Positions 21,673 through 33,089 of a stretch of DNA of 64,000 bases are shown here, one piece after another. Location of the stretch: assembly GCA_934047225.1 (NCBI GenBank), contig OW204012.1, forward strand, positions 5,332,001-5,396,000, given 5' to 3'. The translations under genes were made by a program, and so were the position numbers. The notes under the pieces are model-generated. The model saw nothing but the letters and a program-made list of their open reading frames with translations, had not been told where the DNA came from and did no database searches. Each line of letters begins with the position of its first letter. Within the stretch, counting starts at the first letter, position 1. The stretch is from Ypsolopha sequella. Its lineage: Eukaryota; Arthropoda; Insecta; Lepidoptera; Ypsolophidae.

Positions 21673-22394
21673 CTAAAAAGGCAAAAAAAGCAAACACACT
21701 CACAAAAACATCATATAAGCGGGTTAAAAATAAGTCACCATAGGTTATAACAAGTCTTAACATAATGTCCCACCAGTCACTGTGACTGGTGGGACAAAAA
21801 TGGAAACCACCTCTTACACACACTTTAAAACCTTATACAAGAATAAAATGCCAACAAGTTTGATAATTAGCAAATTCTTACTTTCCGAAAAGCTTCCCTT
21901 TGTTCAACAAATTTTTAGGTTAGAAAAACAACTTATGTATGTTTTCTTGTGACTGGTGGGACATGCTACGTCGAAAGTTTAGCGTCAAGTTTTAGAGTAA
22001 AATTCTTACCTTTTTCGTTGTATTTTGACGGCAAAAAACAATTTAAGATTTTATTTTTACGCTCCGACACTATTTTCACAGGATGGTTCAACAAAATGGC
22101 CGAAAATAGTGTTGCCAATATAGTGCAAAAAGAATCGGCGAGTTTGTTCACAATAAACAACAACTTATCATAGTAAAAAAAAAGCTTTCCCGTGTTTTTT
22201 TGGAAATATTTTTTACAAATTATGTAACTTTAACTAATACACTTTTCATTAATATTAAATTGGTTTTGATTAGATCATTTAAAAAAAAAAATTCGTTTTC
22301 CCATTTCCCGTGGAATGCCCCTTTAGGAATTTCACAAAATGTGTTATTGATCCAAGATACTGATCACTTATCAAGCCTCCAGTATGAATTGGAA

Positions 22395-22838
22395 TCAGCT
22401 GTTTAATTACATTTTAGTCGAGTTGGTATTGAAATTTTCTATAGAACACCTGAAGTTATCATCAAAAACCATTTCATGTTGTGATTCCGTCCGTGTAGTC
22501 AATCAAAAAAAAAGCTTAATTTGAACTTGGGAATCGTCTTACATTTGGTCACTTGGTGCCCACTACGGAGCCGGACTAATCAGACAACACTAACCAACAA
22601 ACACACCCTCCTCTACCTTCACCGAGTCTCTCTCCAGTATAACATAAATATATAATACAGATGAGAGCAAAAAGGTAAATTAAATAGGTTAAGTTTGTCA
22701 TTTTAATGTTAACTCTATTTTGTTTATGATATATTTCTAAATTCGACTGACGACGATCCCAAGTAGGTCGAAATATATATCGAAAGTTTTCTTTTTTATT
22801 TAATTTTTACTATAATATCCACAAAAGTCTGTATATAT
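22395..22838. other. Unassigned AT-rich DNA
   Basis: No gene or repeat was recognised apart from a short ATTCGACTGACGACGATCCC stretch (22741-22760) that also occurs near 16010 and 18065. Confidence 0.45.
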
Positions 22839-23110
22839 ACATGGTGACTTTTTGATCATCGTCCAAATTCATACTGGAGGCTTGATAAGTGATCAGTATC
22901 TTGGATCAGTAACAATTTTTGTGAAATTCGTATCATTATAAATAAATTTCGGCTTCCCATAGAAAGTCAGTTCCAGTCCCGAGTGAATCAAATATGGGTA
23001 GTCGAAATTTAAGCTTACAAATTTCACCAAAATTGTTATTGATGCATGATACTGATCACTTACCAAGCCACCAGTATGAATTTGGACGGTGATCAAAAAG
23101 TCACCTTGTA
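22839..23110. mobile_element. Palindromic MITE, family B copy 3
   Basis: Both ends are present (TACATGGTGACTTTTTGATC and its complement). The interior is nearly identical to 25640-25905. Confidence 0.88.
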
Positions 23111-23406
23111 TATATAATAAAACAGTTGAAAAAAGCATTTGAACTAGGAAAATGTAACGCAGCGGCATCAAATATCCTTCTCTCTCTCTTATTGTGTAAG
23201 GGTCACAATGTAATTTTTCATTACACCTATTCGAAAAACGACAATTGGCTTTTAGAGGATACCGGGAGCAAAAGCAAGTCTTTCTGGAATTCCTGAAAAA
23301 GTATAGAGAAATAAATTAAAATGGTCTCCAAATGTCTTTGGTTATGTGTAAAGAAAATTCAGGAGAAGTTTTCATGTTTAAAAAAAGATATTGAGTTGAC
23401 AATATG

Positions 23407-23840
23407 AATTAAGAGCGGTTTCGCAGCCGGATTGTGAAAAACCCGCCTTTTTCTAATTAATCGAAACAGAGCACTTAAATTCAAAATTCACTCAATAGTT
23501 ATTCAACAAAACCTTATTATCTACGTATTGTGACTCAGTGGCGTGCACAGAACTTTTTGCTAGAAAAGCAAGCAATTGGTCAAGAATAACAATAAAAAAA
23601 ATATGAAAAAATTAAAATATCACTTTGAAAAAAAAAGTTTGTATAGGAGATTTTCACTCTAGGGTAGACATTGTCTACCCTGGCGTTGTACATTTTTTTT
23701 TAAAGTGATTTTTTCATATTTTTTTATTGTTGTTCTTGACCAGTTGTTTGCTTTTCCAGCAATAAGTTCTGTGTACGCCACTGTTTGCTATCGCAAAGTC
23801 TCATTTCGTTTCTGCAAATTGGAATTTCAAAAAATTTGTA
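23407..23840. mobile_element. Family O element, split by an N element
   Basis: TAAGAGCGGTTTCGCAGCCG through CAACAAAACCTTATTA, then GCTATCGCAAAGTCTC on the far side, matches the complete palindromic copy at 30730-31148. The second half is missing here. Confidence 0.7.
23536..23783. mobile_element. Palindromic hAT-type MITE, family N copy 1
   Basis: Arms start CAGTGGCGTGCACAGAACTT and end with the near-complement. The 8-bp flanks are decayed. Sister copies lie at 32301, 44870 and 49874. Confidence 0.8.
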
Positions 23841-25025
23841 TTTAAAAAATATCTCGACAAATTATTTTTGTCTGATGCAGACAACATATATACATATATT
23901 TATCAAATGAAAGGCTATGTTTGTATCGCCTTAATGTTGTTGTAATTGACCATGTTTTCAGGGTTCCACCCGTTAGGTGTGGTGGTACGAGAACCCTTTG
24001 TGCGCGAGTCCGGCTCGCACTTAGCCAAATAATATTATTTAGAAACAAAGAATAAACTACGAATGCGTATAAGCTTTTTGCGCAAAAAGTCGGATGAATT
24101 TTTTCCTAAAACTGTTTCCATTTTATTTATCGTCATGTTTAGTATTTACATCGAGTACTTTGCCAAAGAGGCCGTAATGGAAAACATCTTCCTCATTTGA
24201 GGATGACGTCATACTTTGCTAACTTCGCAGCGACAAAGACAACGCTAGCAGATTTGTTACCGGGAGAAATAAAGCAAATTGTGGCCGTATATTTTCTTGC
24301 ACACGTAATTAAAAATACTCTGTAGCATATTCCTTTGGAATAAATCTTTCTTTGTATCAACATGGATTTATAGAGCTTTTGTTGTAATATTTTAAAAGCA
24401 TAAAAGTCAATCAAATACAAATACACATTTCATTTGAAAAGCTACAAAGAAAAACCTATTTACGATTTTGTAAAGCTTTCGGTATACTACATACACATTT
24501 TCGATTGATGAAAAATGTGAATCCATCGCAAGCGGATTCAAACGCTCTAACTGAACATTGAATTCTCAACCATAATTCCAATTAACACGGTCCTCATTCC
24601 CCTGAATGTTTTCCTCGTTCATATGTAGGTCGTGACGTCACCAGCACGCGTTCAAAGCCAGCGCCAAGTGGTTCGATCTGTGATGTTTCATAACATAACT
24701 GATTTACGGCCAAGTCTGAGTTTTATGCTCACGCTGTTTAGCTGAAAGCAGGGTTGATAAAAAATATATGTTTTTTTATTACTGACAGATTTTATTGATT
24801 GGTTAAAAAAAAATGCTTTTTTTTTTAATAATTTTATAATAATTTATTATAATTTGTCGTATTTTGTACCGTAGATGGTGGTGGTTGTATGTATATTTCA
24901 TTTTCTGTAAGTTTTGAATGACACTTATTAACTGACAACTTTCTTATGAAACTGCATTTTTTTTAGCAAAATTTAGAATTCAGGTTATTATATATTAAAA
25001 AGTATTTTTATTATAATGTAATTAT
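23841..25025. other. Unassigned DNA with a family V fragment
   Basis: Bases 23958-24025 (GAGAACCCTTTGTGCGCGAG, then TCCGGCTCGCACTTAGCC) are a piece of the family V repeat. The rest is AT-rich without recognisable genes. Confidence 0.45.
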
Positions 25026-25252
25026 AATCCATCCATCCATCATTCTAGTTCGTTCACTGCTGGACATAAGCCTTTCCAGGACTTTGCCACTCCCGGCGGT
25101 CATCCTGGAAGAATTGCCCATACTCACACACGCTGGTCAGGCGGGTTGGTGAGCGTGGTGCCGGAACTCTCGCACCAGTGACGCCGCTGCCCGTCACCAG
25201 TCTGTTCAATATAAGGCCCGGCTATTAGGGATGGATATACCGCCATCCATTT
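25026..25252. repeat. Interspersed repeat, family CC copy 1
   Basis: ATCCATCCATCCATC, then CTGGACATAAGCCTTTCCAG, GCCACTCCCGGCGGTCATCC and GTGACGCCGCTGCCCGTCAC. Larger copies are at 56073-56442 and, inverted, 34488-34712. Likely part of a retroelement, but no protein motif was seen. Confidence 0.7.
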
Positions 25253-25390
25253 ATGTAAAAAGTAATGTTTAATATAAGCAGATTCTAATCTAACGAGATT
25301 TTCTTGACTGCTGCTTGCTGTTGCCATTTACTAAATTTTTAGTAAAAATTAAAACTGCACATTTTATTTTAATAAATATTTGTATATATT

Positions 25391-25550
25391 GGTGTCGATT
25401 CGGTGTAACACGACTTAACTTATTTGACAGGACTAGCCTTATTTTAAGCGTTCCGTCTTTACCTTTTCGATACAGTATAAAAGGACAGAACACTTAAATT
25501 AAGTTTAGTCCTGTCAAATAAGTTAAAACGTGTTACACCGAATGGACACT
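25391..25550. mobile_element. Palindromic MITE, family C copy 1
   Basis: Arms contain GTGTCGATTCGGTGTAACAC and TATTTGACAGGACTA, with the complement on the other side. Other copies are at 33273-33432 and 57294-57399. Confidence 0.82.
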
Positions 25551-25630
25551 ATTGTCGTGACGTATCAGATGTCCCAACATCTATCCTCTTCTATTAAGAA
25601 TGTTGGGACATCTGATACGACACGACAATA
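25550..25630. repeat. 80-bp hairpin
   Basis: Two near-perfect 30-bp arms (ATTGTCGTGACGTATCAGAT, then GTCCCAACAT) around a 19-nt loop. It lies directly between family C and family B elements. Confidence 0.75.
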
Positions 25631-25639
25631 TGTATTATA

Positions 25640-25905
25640 TACAAGGTGACTTTTTGATCATCGTCCAAATTCATACTGGAGGCTTGATAAGTGATCAGTA
25701 TCTTGGATCAGTAACAATTTTTGTGAAATTCGTAAAATGAAATTTCGGCTTCCCATAGAAAGTCAGTTCCAGTCCCGAGTGAATCACTATGGGGAGTCGA
25801 AATTTAATTTTACGTATTTCACCAAAATTGTTATTTATGCATGATACTGATCACTTACCAAGCCACCAGTATGAATTTTGACGATGATCAAAAAGTCACC
25901 TTGTA
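25640..25905. mobile_element. Palindromic MITE, family B copy 4
   Basis: Complete, with ends TACAAGGTGACTTTTTGATC and its complement. Confidence 0.88.
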
Positions 25906-26041
25906 TATACCGCTCGGTGCCTAAACACGCGCTAGGGCTGCCAACTGACTGTTTACGTAATTGATAATGCTATATAAAATTGTCGCATTATTAACATTTC
26001 TATAATTTCGTGCCAGAGTTTACGAAATGCGCGGGAGCAGT

Positions 26042-26203
26042 GGGTCTACCGCGTAATTCTCATTTTCATCAACATCAACTTGAGATTGAAATTTGACGTG
26101 CGTGCGACGACGCCCGCCTAACATGCCATCTCTTTTGCACGCGTTGAATTTCGCATGCATTTGCTTGAAGTTGATACAAATGAGAATTACGCGGTAGAGC
26201 CCC
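26042..26203. repeat. Palindromic MITE-like element DD
   Basis: GTCTACCGCGTAATTCTCAT at the left pairs with ATGAGAATTACGCGGTAGA at the right. A CpG-rich spacer (GTGCGTGCGACGACGCC) lies between. Only one copy was seen in the window. Confidence 0.65.
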
Positions 26204-26334
26204 GGCTTACAGTATCAACGCGGCAACGTGCGTAAGTAACTGACCGCGACTGTCGTAAACTGAGTTGAACCGAGTTTTGCGACGGGTGCGTTTCGGCTCG
26301 TTTATATGAAGATAGAATACTGTCAAATTCAAAT

Positions 26335-26637
26335 AGTTTATTTTGCAAAGCAGGTATAGATATATACACTTTTTACACGTCAAATTTAATGTAATAAGAA
26401 AAATATATGTAATAAAATAATAAATGTACATTAACTAAATTAAAGGTTTATTTAATTTATGTAGCAATATATTTACGATTTAAATGATAGGTAAAATATA
26501 TATTATACAAGGTAAAATCCAATCAGCCGCCCGAACCCATACCAGAGACCCGGCCAGGGACCAGGAACAAGGTTCAATGATCACCAACCGAGCCCCCAGC
26601 ACGAATCCAGGCGGCCGACCAAATCCCATCCTATATA
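26335..26637. repeat. Composite repeat: family J followed by family A
   Basis: J (TTTATTTTGCAAAGCAGGTA through TTTATGTAGCAATATA) recurs at 63070-63220 and, inverted, at 50335-50385 and 50805-50935. It is joined here to A (TACAAGGTAAAATCCAATCA, then GCCGCCCGAACCCATACC). The same J/A junction recurs inverted at 50258-50385, so the junction predates the copying. Confidence 0.65.
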
Positions 26638-27497
26638 CTACATACTAATAGATTACATATATAAATACATGCCTACCTCCGCCCATTCGATTAGTCTTGC
26701 TAAGAAGAAGGGCAAGAAACTTAGCAAGATCATGTATTTTTTTTCAACATAAAACTTATACTATACAATATATGACTTATATCTACTTTAACCAAGGGAT
26801 AAGAAAATACTGTCTACTTTCTTATACTGTGACTAAACTTAGGTGCCATACGTAGCTGTTAGTTCCACTACTGTGCGCTTGGAGTGGTTTCCCAGATTCC
26901 ATACGATTTTAAGGGCCTTACTATCGCCAAATGGGTACTTTCTAAAGCCTACTCCTCGTTTATGGCGAAACCAAAAATAATGAAAAACTGTATTATGAAT
27001 TATCAACTCTTAGACAACGTATACAACATTTTTATTTTCATACCACCAAAACTTCTACATGAAATATTTTTTTAACTGAATGGTGTTTTTTGGCTTGAAT
27101 TTCCTACTGCTCCTAAGTGGCTTGGCCGATTGAATTCATCTATGCTTTGATAAATAGATAAACTTTATAGCTATGAACATAACATAAGATTATTCAATCG
27201 AGTAATCACGTCAAAGTGAAAAGTATAATTTTCCCCTATTTCGCTCTATCAAGGACGCAGCGAGCGTTGTAACAGCCACTATGCATTGCGCGCTGATATG
27301 AACGTTATTTCAATGTCGTTTCCGTTGATATTTGTAGTGACAAATATCGAGCTGCTAATTTGGCGATGGTAATCGCCTTAACGTAGTTTGAAACTCAACG
27401 AAATTGGGATGTTTTCATGCTTAGGCTACAGGACCGTAGCCGAAGGAGATCTGTATAGTCTGTGTACCCCGGCAGGACACAGGCGTGAGTATAAGCA
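26638..27497. other. Unassigned AT-rich DNA with a LINE-tail-like fragment
   Basis: Bases 26670-26740 (CCGCCCATTCGATTAGTCTT, then GCTAAGAAGAAGGGCAAGAA) match 34425-34470 inverted and 46150-46205. No gene was found in the remainder. Confidence 0.45.
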
Positions 27498-27688
27498 CAA
27501 AATAGATACTATCAGAAGGCCGACTCTACGACGGAGTGAAAACAAACGCACACATGCATAGACGCGTACGTATGATGATCTCGGCAGAATTTCGTATTGG
27601 CATTCGACCGACTTCATCCGAGATCGCCGTACGTACGCGTCTGTCTCCGTGCGCCTGTTTTCGCTAGTTACGCGGAGTAAACCTTCTG
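27498..27688. mobile_element. CpG-rich palindromic MITE, family X copy 1 (uninterrupted)
   Basis: Ends are CAGAAGG and CCTTCTG. The arms contain GACGCGTACGTATGATGATC and GATCGCCGTACGTACGCGTC. The same element at 36484-39214 is split by a hAT-like insertion, so this copy gives the empty site (CGGTCGAATGCC as complement of 27598-27609). Confidence 0.8.
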
Positions 27689-28470
27689 CAAGGGGTTATT
27701 TTGTGGTATAAGTATGTATTCTTTTTGCATGCCACATTGTATGTGAGGATTAACTTATCTCATTTTGTGCAGTGCACTGTAGTTTTTAACCGACTTCTAA
27801 AAAAAAGGAGGAGGTTCTCAATTCGACTGTTTTTTTTTTGGCGTTGTTACTTTATTACTCCGTCATTTCTGAACCGATTTGATTAATTCTTTTTTTGTTT
27901 GAAAGAGTGTACTTCCAGGTAGGTCCCATTTTGGGTTTGGTCATGATCTGATGAAGGTCTTCAGAGATAGGCAGTGGAACTCCTCAGAAAATGACAGCAT
28001 ACCTCTCGAAATTGAGGTAATCGCTTTGTACCTGGGTGCTGATTACGAGGTATTACTTGAAAATCGACATTCTTCCATCTGACCTTCGATCCTGGCTTCA
28101 TCACCATATTCACCATAGAACTCCTCGACGGATCAGAGCACATAACTCGAGATTGCGGCAATCACTGCGTTAGGGTGCTGATTCAAGGGTATTACTTGGA
28201 GATTATCGGAATACCCAACTGACCTTCGATCCTGGCTTCATCACCATAAAACTCCTAAACGGATGACACCACATAACTTTAGATTGCGGCAATCAGTTTG
28301 TGTGAGGGTGCTCATTGCAGGGCATTGCTTGAAAATTGCCAGTGTACCCACCTGACCTTCGATCTTGGCTTCATCACCGTAGAACTCTTCAACGGATGAC
28401 AGCACATAACTCGAAATTGCGGTAATCATGTTGTGTTAGGGTGCTGATAGCAAGAAGCTACTCAAACATA

Positions 28471-29766
28471 CGAGGGTGAAACCAAAAGTTCTAAGCCCGA
28501 CCGTGAAAATGAAAGAAAAGTGGGTTCAAAATTATTTTTATTTTTCGACATAGTCTCCATCTAGATCAACACACTTCTTCCACCTGACCTGCAACTTGTT
28601 TATACCCTCGAAAAAAAATGATTCTGGAAGGTCGTCAAAATAGTCATTAACTGCGACTATCACTTCTTCTCTAGTCGAATATTTAGATCCCCCCAAGTGT
28701 TTTTCTAAATTTGGAAAGAGATGATAGTCAGAGGGGGCTAAATCCGGTGAATAAGATGGGTGGGGCAGCAACTCGTAACCACATTCATGGATCACAGCCA
28801 TCGTTTCAACCGAAGTGTGAACTCGTGCATTGTCTTGATGAAACAAAACTCTCTTACGCAACATCCCCGGCCGTTTTTCTTTTATTTCTTCGCGGAGTTT
28901 TCGTAATAGGTTACAATAATAGCGTGAATTTATAGTTTCACCTTTAGGTAAATAATCCAATAAAATAACTCCCTTCGAATCCCAAAAAACAGATGCCATG
29001 ACTTTGTTGGCTGACAAAACGCACTTTGCCTTTTTCGGCGTGGGTGAGCCAGATCTTTTCCACTGTTTGGATTGCTGTTTTGTTTCAGGAGTATGGTGAT
29101 GAACCCAGCTTTCATCCATGGTAACAAAACTAGACATAAAATCCTCAGCATCTGCCTCAAAAAGTTCCAAACAGTCACGCGAAATTGTGAATCGGACTCG
29201 TTTTTGGTCAGCTGAAAGCAATCTTGGGACCCAGCGAGCAGAAACCTTACGGAACCCCAATTCTACAGTTATAATGTTTTGCACTCGGCCATAACTGATG
29301 CCTGTGATCTCAGCTATCCTACTAATGGTCAATCGTCGGTCACCTAGGATGAGATCACAAATTTTGTCAGTGTTTTCTTTAGTGGTAGACGTTGAAGGCC
29401 TTCCGCTCCTTGGGTCATCTTCAATGGTCTCCCGACCGCGTTTAAATTCAGCTACTTACTTTTTGACAGTGGAATACGATGGAGCAGATTCCCCTAATGT
29501 TGTTTCCATATCTTCATGAATCTCTTTAGGTGAAAGACCTTTTTTATTGAGGTACTTAATCACAGCACGGTGTTCAATTTTCTCCATTGTGAAAAATCCC
29601 GTCAGACTGCGTTATACAAAATATCACAAAAAAATAATAGCTTGCAGTATCGAACTTCAACTTCACACAATCAATCACGAAAAAAAATACTAACAAATGA
29701 CGGTAGATTTACAAAGATTTGATACCTCTTTGTAGGTCGGGCTTAGAACTTTTGGATTCACCCTCG
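28471..29766 (-). mobile_element. mariner transposon, copy 2
   Basis: 1296 bp bounded by TA (28469-28470, 29767-29768). TIRs start CGAGGGTGAA on both sides; the left carries one change from copy 1. It sits inside the foldback element, whose other copy shows the empty target at 42453-42454. Confidence 0.96.
28538..29587 (-). pseudogene. mariner transposase, near-intact with one in-frame stop
   Basis: The gene would span 349 codons from ATG at 29587 to the stop at 28538, a normal mariner length. The frame is continuous except for TAA at 29456-29458 (codon 44), where copy 1 has Trp. Downstream the 264-aa frame has the WVPRLLS region, catalytic VTMDESWVHH, FHQDNARVHTS and YSPDLAPSDYHLFP (D,D34D spacing counted) and a normal C-terminus. 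The protein inserts and excises mariner ends at TA sites. The stop removes the N-terminal helix-turn-helix unless translation restarts, so activity is doubtful. Confidence 0.93.
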
Positions 29767-30228
29767 TAGCTACTTATACTCACTTGAACTTCGTTTCATA
29801 TTAACACCACGTTTGCAAGAACTACACATACTTCACAATTTAACCTAGCCACACTAAAAAATGTGAAATAAAATGAACTTTTAACAAAAAAAATAGTAAC
29901 CGACTTCAATAGCAACAGCAGGCATTCACTAAAAAGTTAATAATAATTCTATAAAGACCGATGGTACCGAAGCAACACTTTTGACGACTTCTTTCTTCCT
30001 GAAACAATATGTTATCTAGAAGTCGGCGTATTTTCTACGATATAGCAACATAAAAACCAATATAAGAGCGCCGACTTCTAGATAACATAATGTTTCAGGA
30101 AGAAAGAAGTCGGCAAAAGTGTTGCTTCGGTACCATCGGTCTTTATAGAATTATTATTAACTTTTTAGTGAATGCCTGCTGTTACTATTGAAGTCGGTTA
30201 CTATATTTTTGTTAAAAGTTTATTTTAT

Positions 30229-30729
30229 ATTATGTAGGATCAAATGAAAGTTGGGGTCGTGTTTGCGAAGTGGAAAGATGCGGTCACGGTATTGTATTCC
30301 ATGGGGCTTCATTTGTGGCTTCCATGGGTATATATATAGGTATATATTTTTTTACAATTGTGTATGGGAAGTTTGAAACTTCTGGCGATTTCGATTCTAA
30401 TACGGATCTCCTTTTCTGGATCTCACTTCTCATTCAGCCAGCTTCCTAGATATCTAAATATTGTACAAAATTACATAAGTTAAGAATTATATAGGTAATA
30501 TAGAAGATACAAGGTCCGATAAATTCACTTTCGACGGAGCCATAAAGAATGTAGTTAAACAAAACAAGTGAGATATTTTTCCACTGTATTTTGTCAAGTG
30601 ATACAATAATGGTCCCTTATACGATTATATTCAACTAATTGATTTCTGAATCACTAATTTCATAACATTGCGTGACAAATTACAAGGAAATTTAAATATT
30701 TTTTTCGTTTTCCTTCGACGAACTTGTTA
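30229..30729. other. Unassigned DNA
   Basis: No gene or repeat was recognised. Confidence 0.45.
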
Positions 30730-31148
30730 TTAAGAGCGGTTTCGCAGCCGGATTGTAAAAAACCCCCCTTTTTCTAATAAATCAAAACACTTAAATTCAA
30801 AATTCACTCAATAGTTATTCAACAAAACCTTATTACCTATGCTGCCATCGCAAAGTTTCCATTGGTTTCTGTAAATTAAAATTCAAAAAATTCTTTTGGT
30901 GTTTTCTGTAAGTTAGAGTTTCTTGGATCCTGTAAATTTGAATTTCAAAAATTTTGAATTTTCAAAAGAATTTTTGGAATTCTAATTTACAGAAACCAAT
31001 GGAAACTTTGCGATGGCAACATACAAAATACATAGGCGATAAGGTTTCGTTGAATAACTATTGAGTAAATTTTGTATGTAAGTTTTCTGTTTCAATTAAA
31101 TAAATAAAGGCGGGTTTTTCACAATCCGTCTGCGAAACCGGTCCTAAT
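30730..31148. mobile_element. Palindromic element, family O copy 2 (complete)
   Basis: About 419 bp. AAGAGCGGTTTCGCAGCCGG at the left pairs with CCGTCTGCGAAACCGGTCCT at the right. The arms include GCCATCGCAAAGTTTCCATT and the complement. Non-coding. Confidence 0.8.
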
Positions 31149-32109
31149 GTTATTCGACGTTTCTTTTTATTATGAAGTTCCTTATCGTTACACTTCAGAC
31201 GCTTGGCGAATGAGAGCTAGGCCGAAAATAGTGTAAGACTTCGACCGTCACGACACTTGCTAAAGTATGTGTATTTGCCGTCAGTAGCGAAAGGAACTTA
31301 ATTCTAACTGGGTATTTTTTAATTCCTTTGCAAGTGGAGCTAAATAGTTAAAAGTTGTTGTTGAATAAAAAAGTTACGGGTGAAAACCAAGCTTACGGTT
31401 TATTTTTATTTTTATAGAACGACTTTGCCTGAAACCGCCACCTAAAGGTGCAATTACAAACTAACGTTTGAAGAGAATATAAAAATAGTTACAAAGCTCT
31501 TCAACATCTTAATAAAGGGCTTTTGTTTAAAAAATATTTTTTCCCTTTAAATGGCTTAGAGTTAAAAACCCTTTTAAAGGGTTAAAGTTTTTTTTTTTTA
31601 CTCCAGCTAGTGGTAGGGATTTGAGATAAAGAACATAATGTTATATGGAAGATTTATTTTTTCTTGCGTATTTTTCGAGTAATTTGAGGAAAAGTACGTA
31701 AAAATATGAAATAATTAAAATTAATAATCTGTAATGTAACCGGGGAAGTGAATGAAAAACATATTTCTGTTCATTTTTATTTAAAGAAATGTTCCGTACA
31801 TTAATATAGCATGATACAACATGTATTAAGTACGGAACCCTTAGAACACGGATCGAATTCGTACTTGCCCGGTTTTTCATCCTATAAAAGAGACGAAAAC
31901 AAACCAATATAAATACAGAAACTTGGCAAGTAGGTACATAATATAATATCTCATATAATGTCTATTGTGAGTGAATCGTTTTCTCCGAATCCAATTTGAT
32001 CTGGATAATACTTGTATATAGAAACTTTCCACTAATGGAATATTGAGTGGTTTGTTATTCTAGCTGGAATTTCAATACCTATGTGGTATTATTTACCTCT
32101 ATCGGCGTA
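31149..32109. other. Unassigned AT-rich DNA with a family V end fragment
   Basis: Bases 31835-31880 (GTACGGAACCCTTAGAACAC through TACTTGCCCGGTTTTTC) are a family V piece. No gene was recognised. Confidence 0.45.
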
Positions 32110-32590
32110 TAGCAGCAGTAGCCGAGGTTCAGATATAACGCTGGCCTCTCAATCTTGAGGTCCAGGTGCGATCCCCGGTTGGACATGCACTAATGAGTTT
32201 CTCGGAGTTTATGTGCATATTTGTCTTACTTGCTGAACGGTTTAGGAAAACATCGTAAGGAAACCTGCATGTACAGAAGACGGGAAGTCATATACACACC
32301 CAGTGGCGTGCACAGAACTTTTTGCTGGAAAAGCAAGCAATTGGTCAAAAATAACAATAAAAAAAATATGAAAAAATTTAAATACCACTTTGAAAAAAAA
32401 AGCTTGTATTGGAAATTTTCACTCTAAGGTAGACATTGTCTACCCTTGCGTCATATAATTCATTTTTTTTCAATGTGATATTTAAATTTTTTCATATTTT
32501 TTATTGTTATTCTTGACCAATTGCTTGCTTTTCCTGCAAAAAGTTCTGTGCACGCCACTGTACACACCCCTTCCTAGCATCATCGCCATC
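32110..32590 (+). repeat. tRNA-derived SINE, interrupted by an N element
   Basis: The head GCAGTAGCCGAGGTTCAGAT and AGGTGCGATCCCCGGT resemble A and B boxes of a class II tRNA. The body is GGACATGCACTAATGAGTTT and AAGGAAACCTGCATG. Split at 32301-32560 by a hAT-type MITE; the SINE resumes with CCCTTCCTAGC. Confidence 0.78.
32301..32560. mobile_element. Palindromic hAT-type MITE, family N copy 2
   Basis: CAGTGGCGTGCACAGAACTT to its complement, with an exact 8-bp target duplication TACACACC at 32293-32300 and 32561-32568. Confidence 0.9.
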
Positions 32591-33089
32591 AATCAGCGCA
32601 ACTGTTGGGGTTGACTATACTTTGCCATATCATTCTCCTCGATCTCTCGTCTATAGCAACCCTGAGAATATCGTCGCTTCATTATCAGGCCATTCATTGG
32701 TCTGCCCACCAAACCTTTCCGTGGCTTTGGCTGCCATTCTGTTACTGGCCTAGCCCTGTCTTCAAGTATGGCCAAATTCACACATTTCCTTTACAACAAA
32801 AAATTCCATATCATGTCGTAAATACTAAGGTTTAAAACAAAACAACTTTGTCTTCACCAGTCTCACAAGCGTCTTGGCGCCGCAAAAAAAATGCATTCAT
32901 ACATAATTCACAAAGTTATTCTTGTTATTACTTATCTAAGCTGCAGAATACCTGCGCCTGTTTCTAGTCTAGGTAGACCGGTCACGCTAGTTTTTTTAAG
33001 GAGAATCCATTTATTTTTTGCTCGGAAGATCGTCGACCGCCCATGTTTAGATGGAACTGAATCTCGAAAGGGAAATTCTTGATATCAAA

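Larger units (their letters stand above)
18711..22321 (-). mobile_element. Apparently complete autonomous DNA transposon, Sola-like
   Basis: 3611 bp with 11-bp TIRs GGGGCATTCCA and TGGAATGCCCC. It is flanked by TTTA on both sides (18707-18710, 22322-22325); the empty site inferred from the host palindrome has a single TTTA, so this is a true 4-bp duplication. Seven copies of GTGACTGGTGGGACA sit near the ends, four left and three right (one inverted), which are plausible transposase binding sites. The single gene inside is uninterrupted. Four-base duplications and the catalytic motif style suggest the Sola superfamily; this is inference. Confidence 0.88.
18539..22394. mobile_element. Family B palindromic MITE, host of the 3.6-kb transposon
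   Basis: The left arm and centre occupy 18539-18710 and the remainder of the right arm 22322-22394; about 35 bp of the right end is missing. The palindrome predicts the sequence across the break (AAGTTTAGGAATTTC), which proves that the intervening DNA is an insertion. Confidence 0.85.
27782..30228. mobile_element. Foldback element, copy 1, carrying a mariner
   Basis: It begins AACCGACTTCTAAAAAAAAG and ends with a 160-bp inverted pair (29870-30028 and 30069-30228; GTCGGTTACTATATTTTTGT at the far end). In between are three or four decayed repeats of about 120 bp (CACCTGACCTTCGATCCTGG type). The sister copy at 41749-42913 lacks the mariner. Confidence 0.82.
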
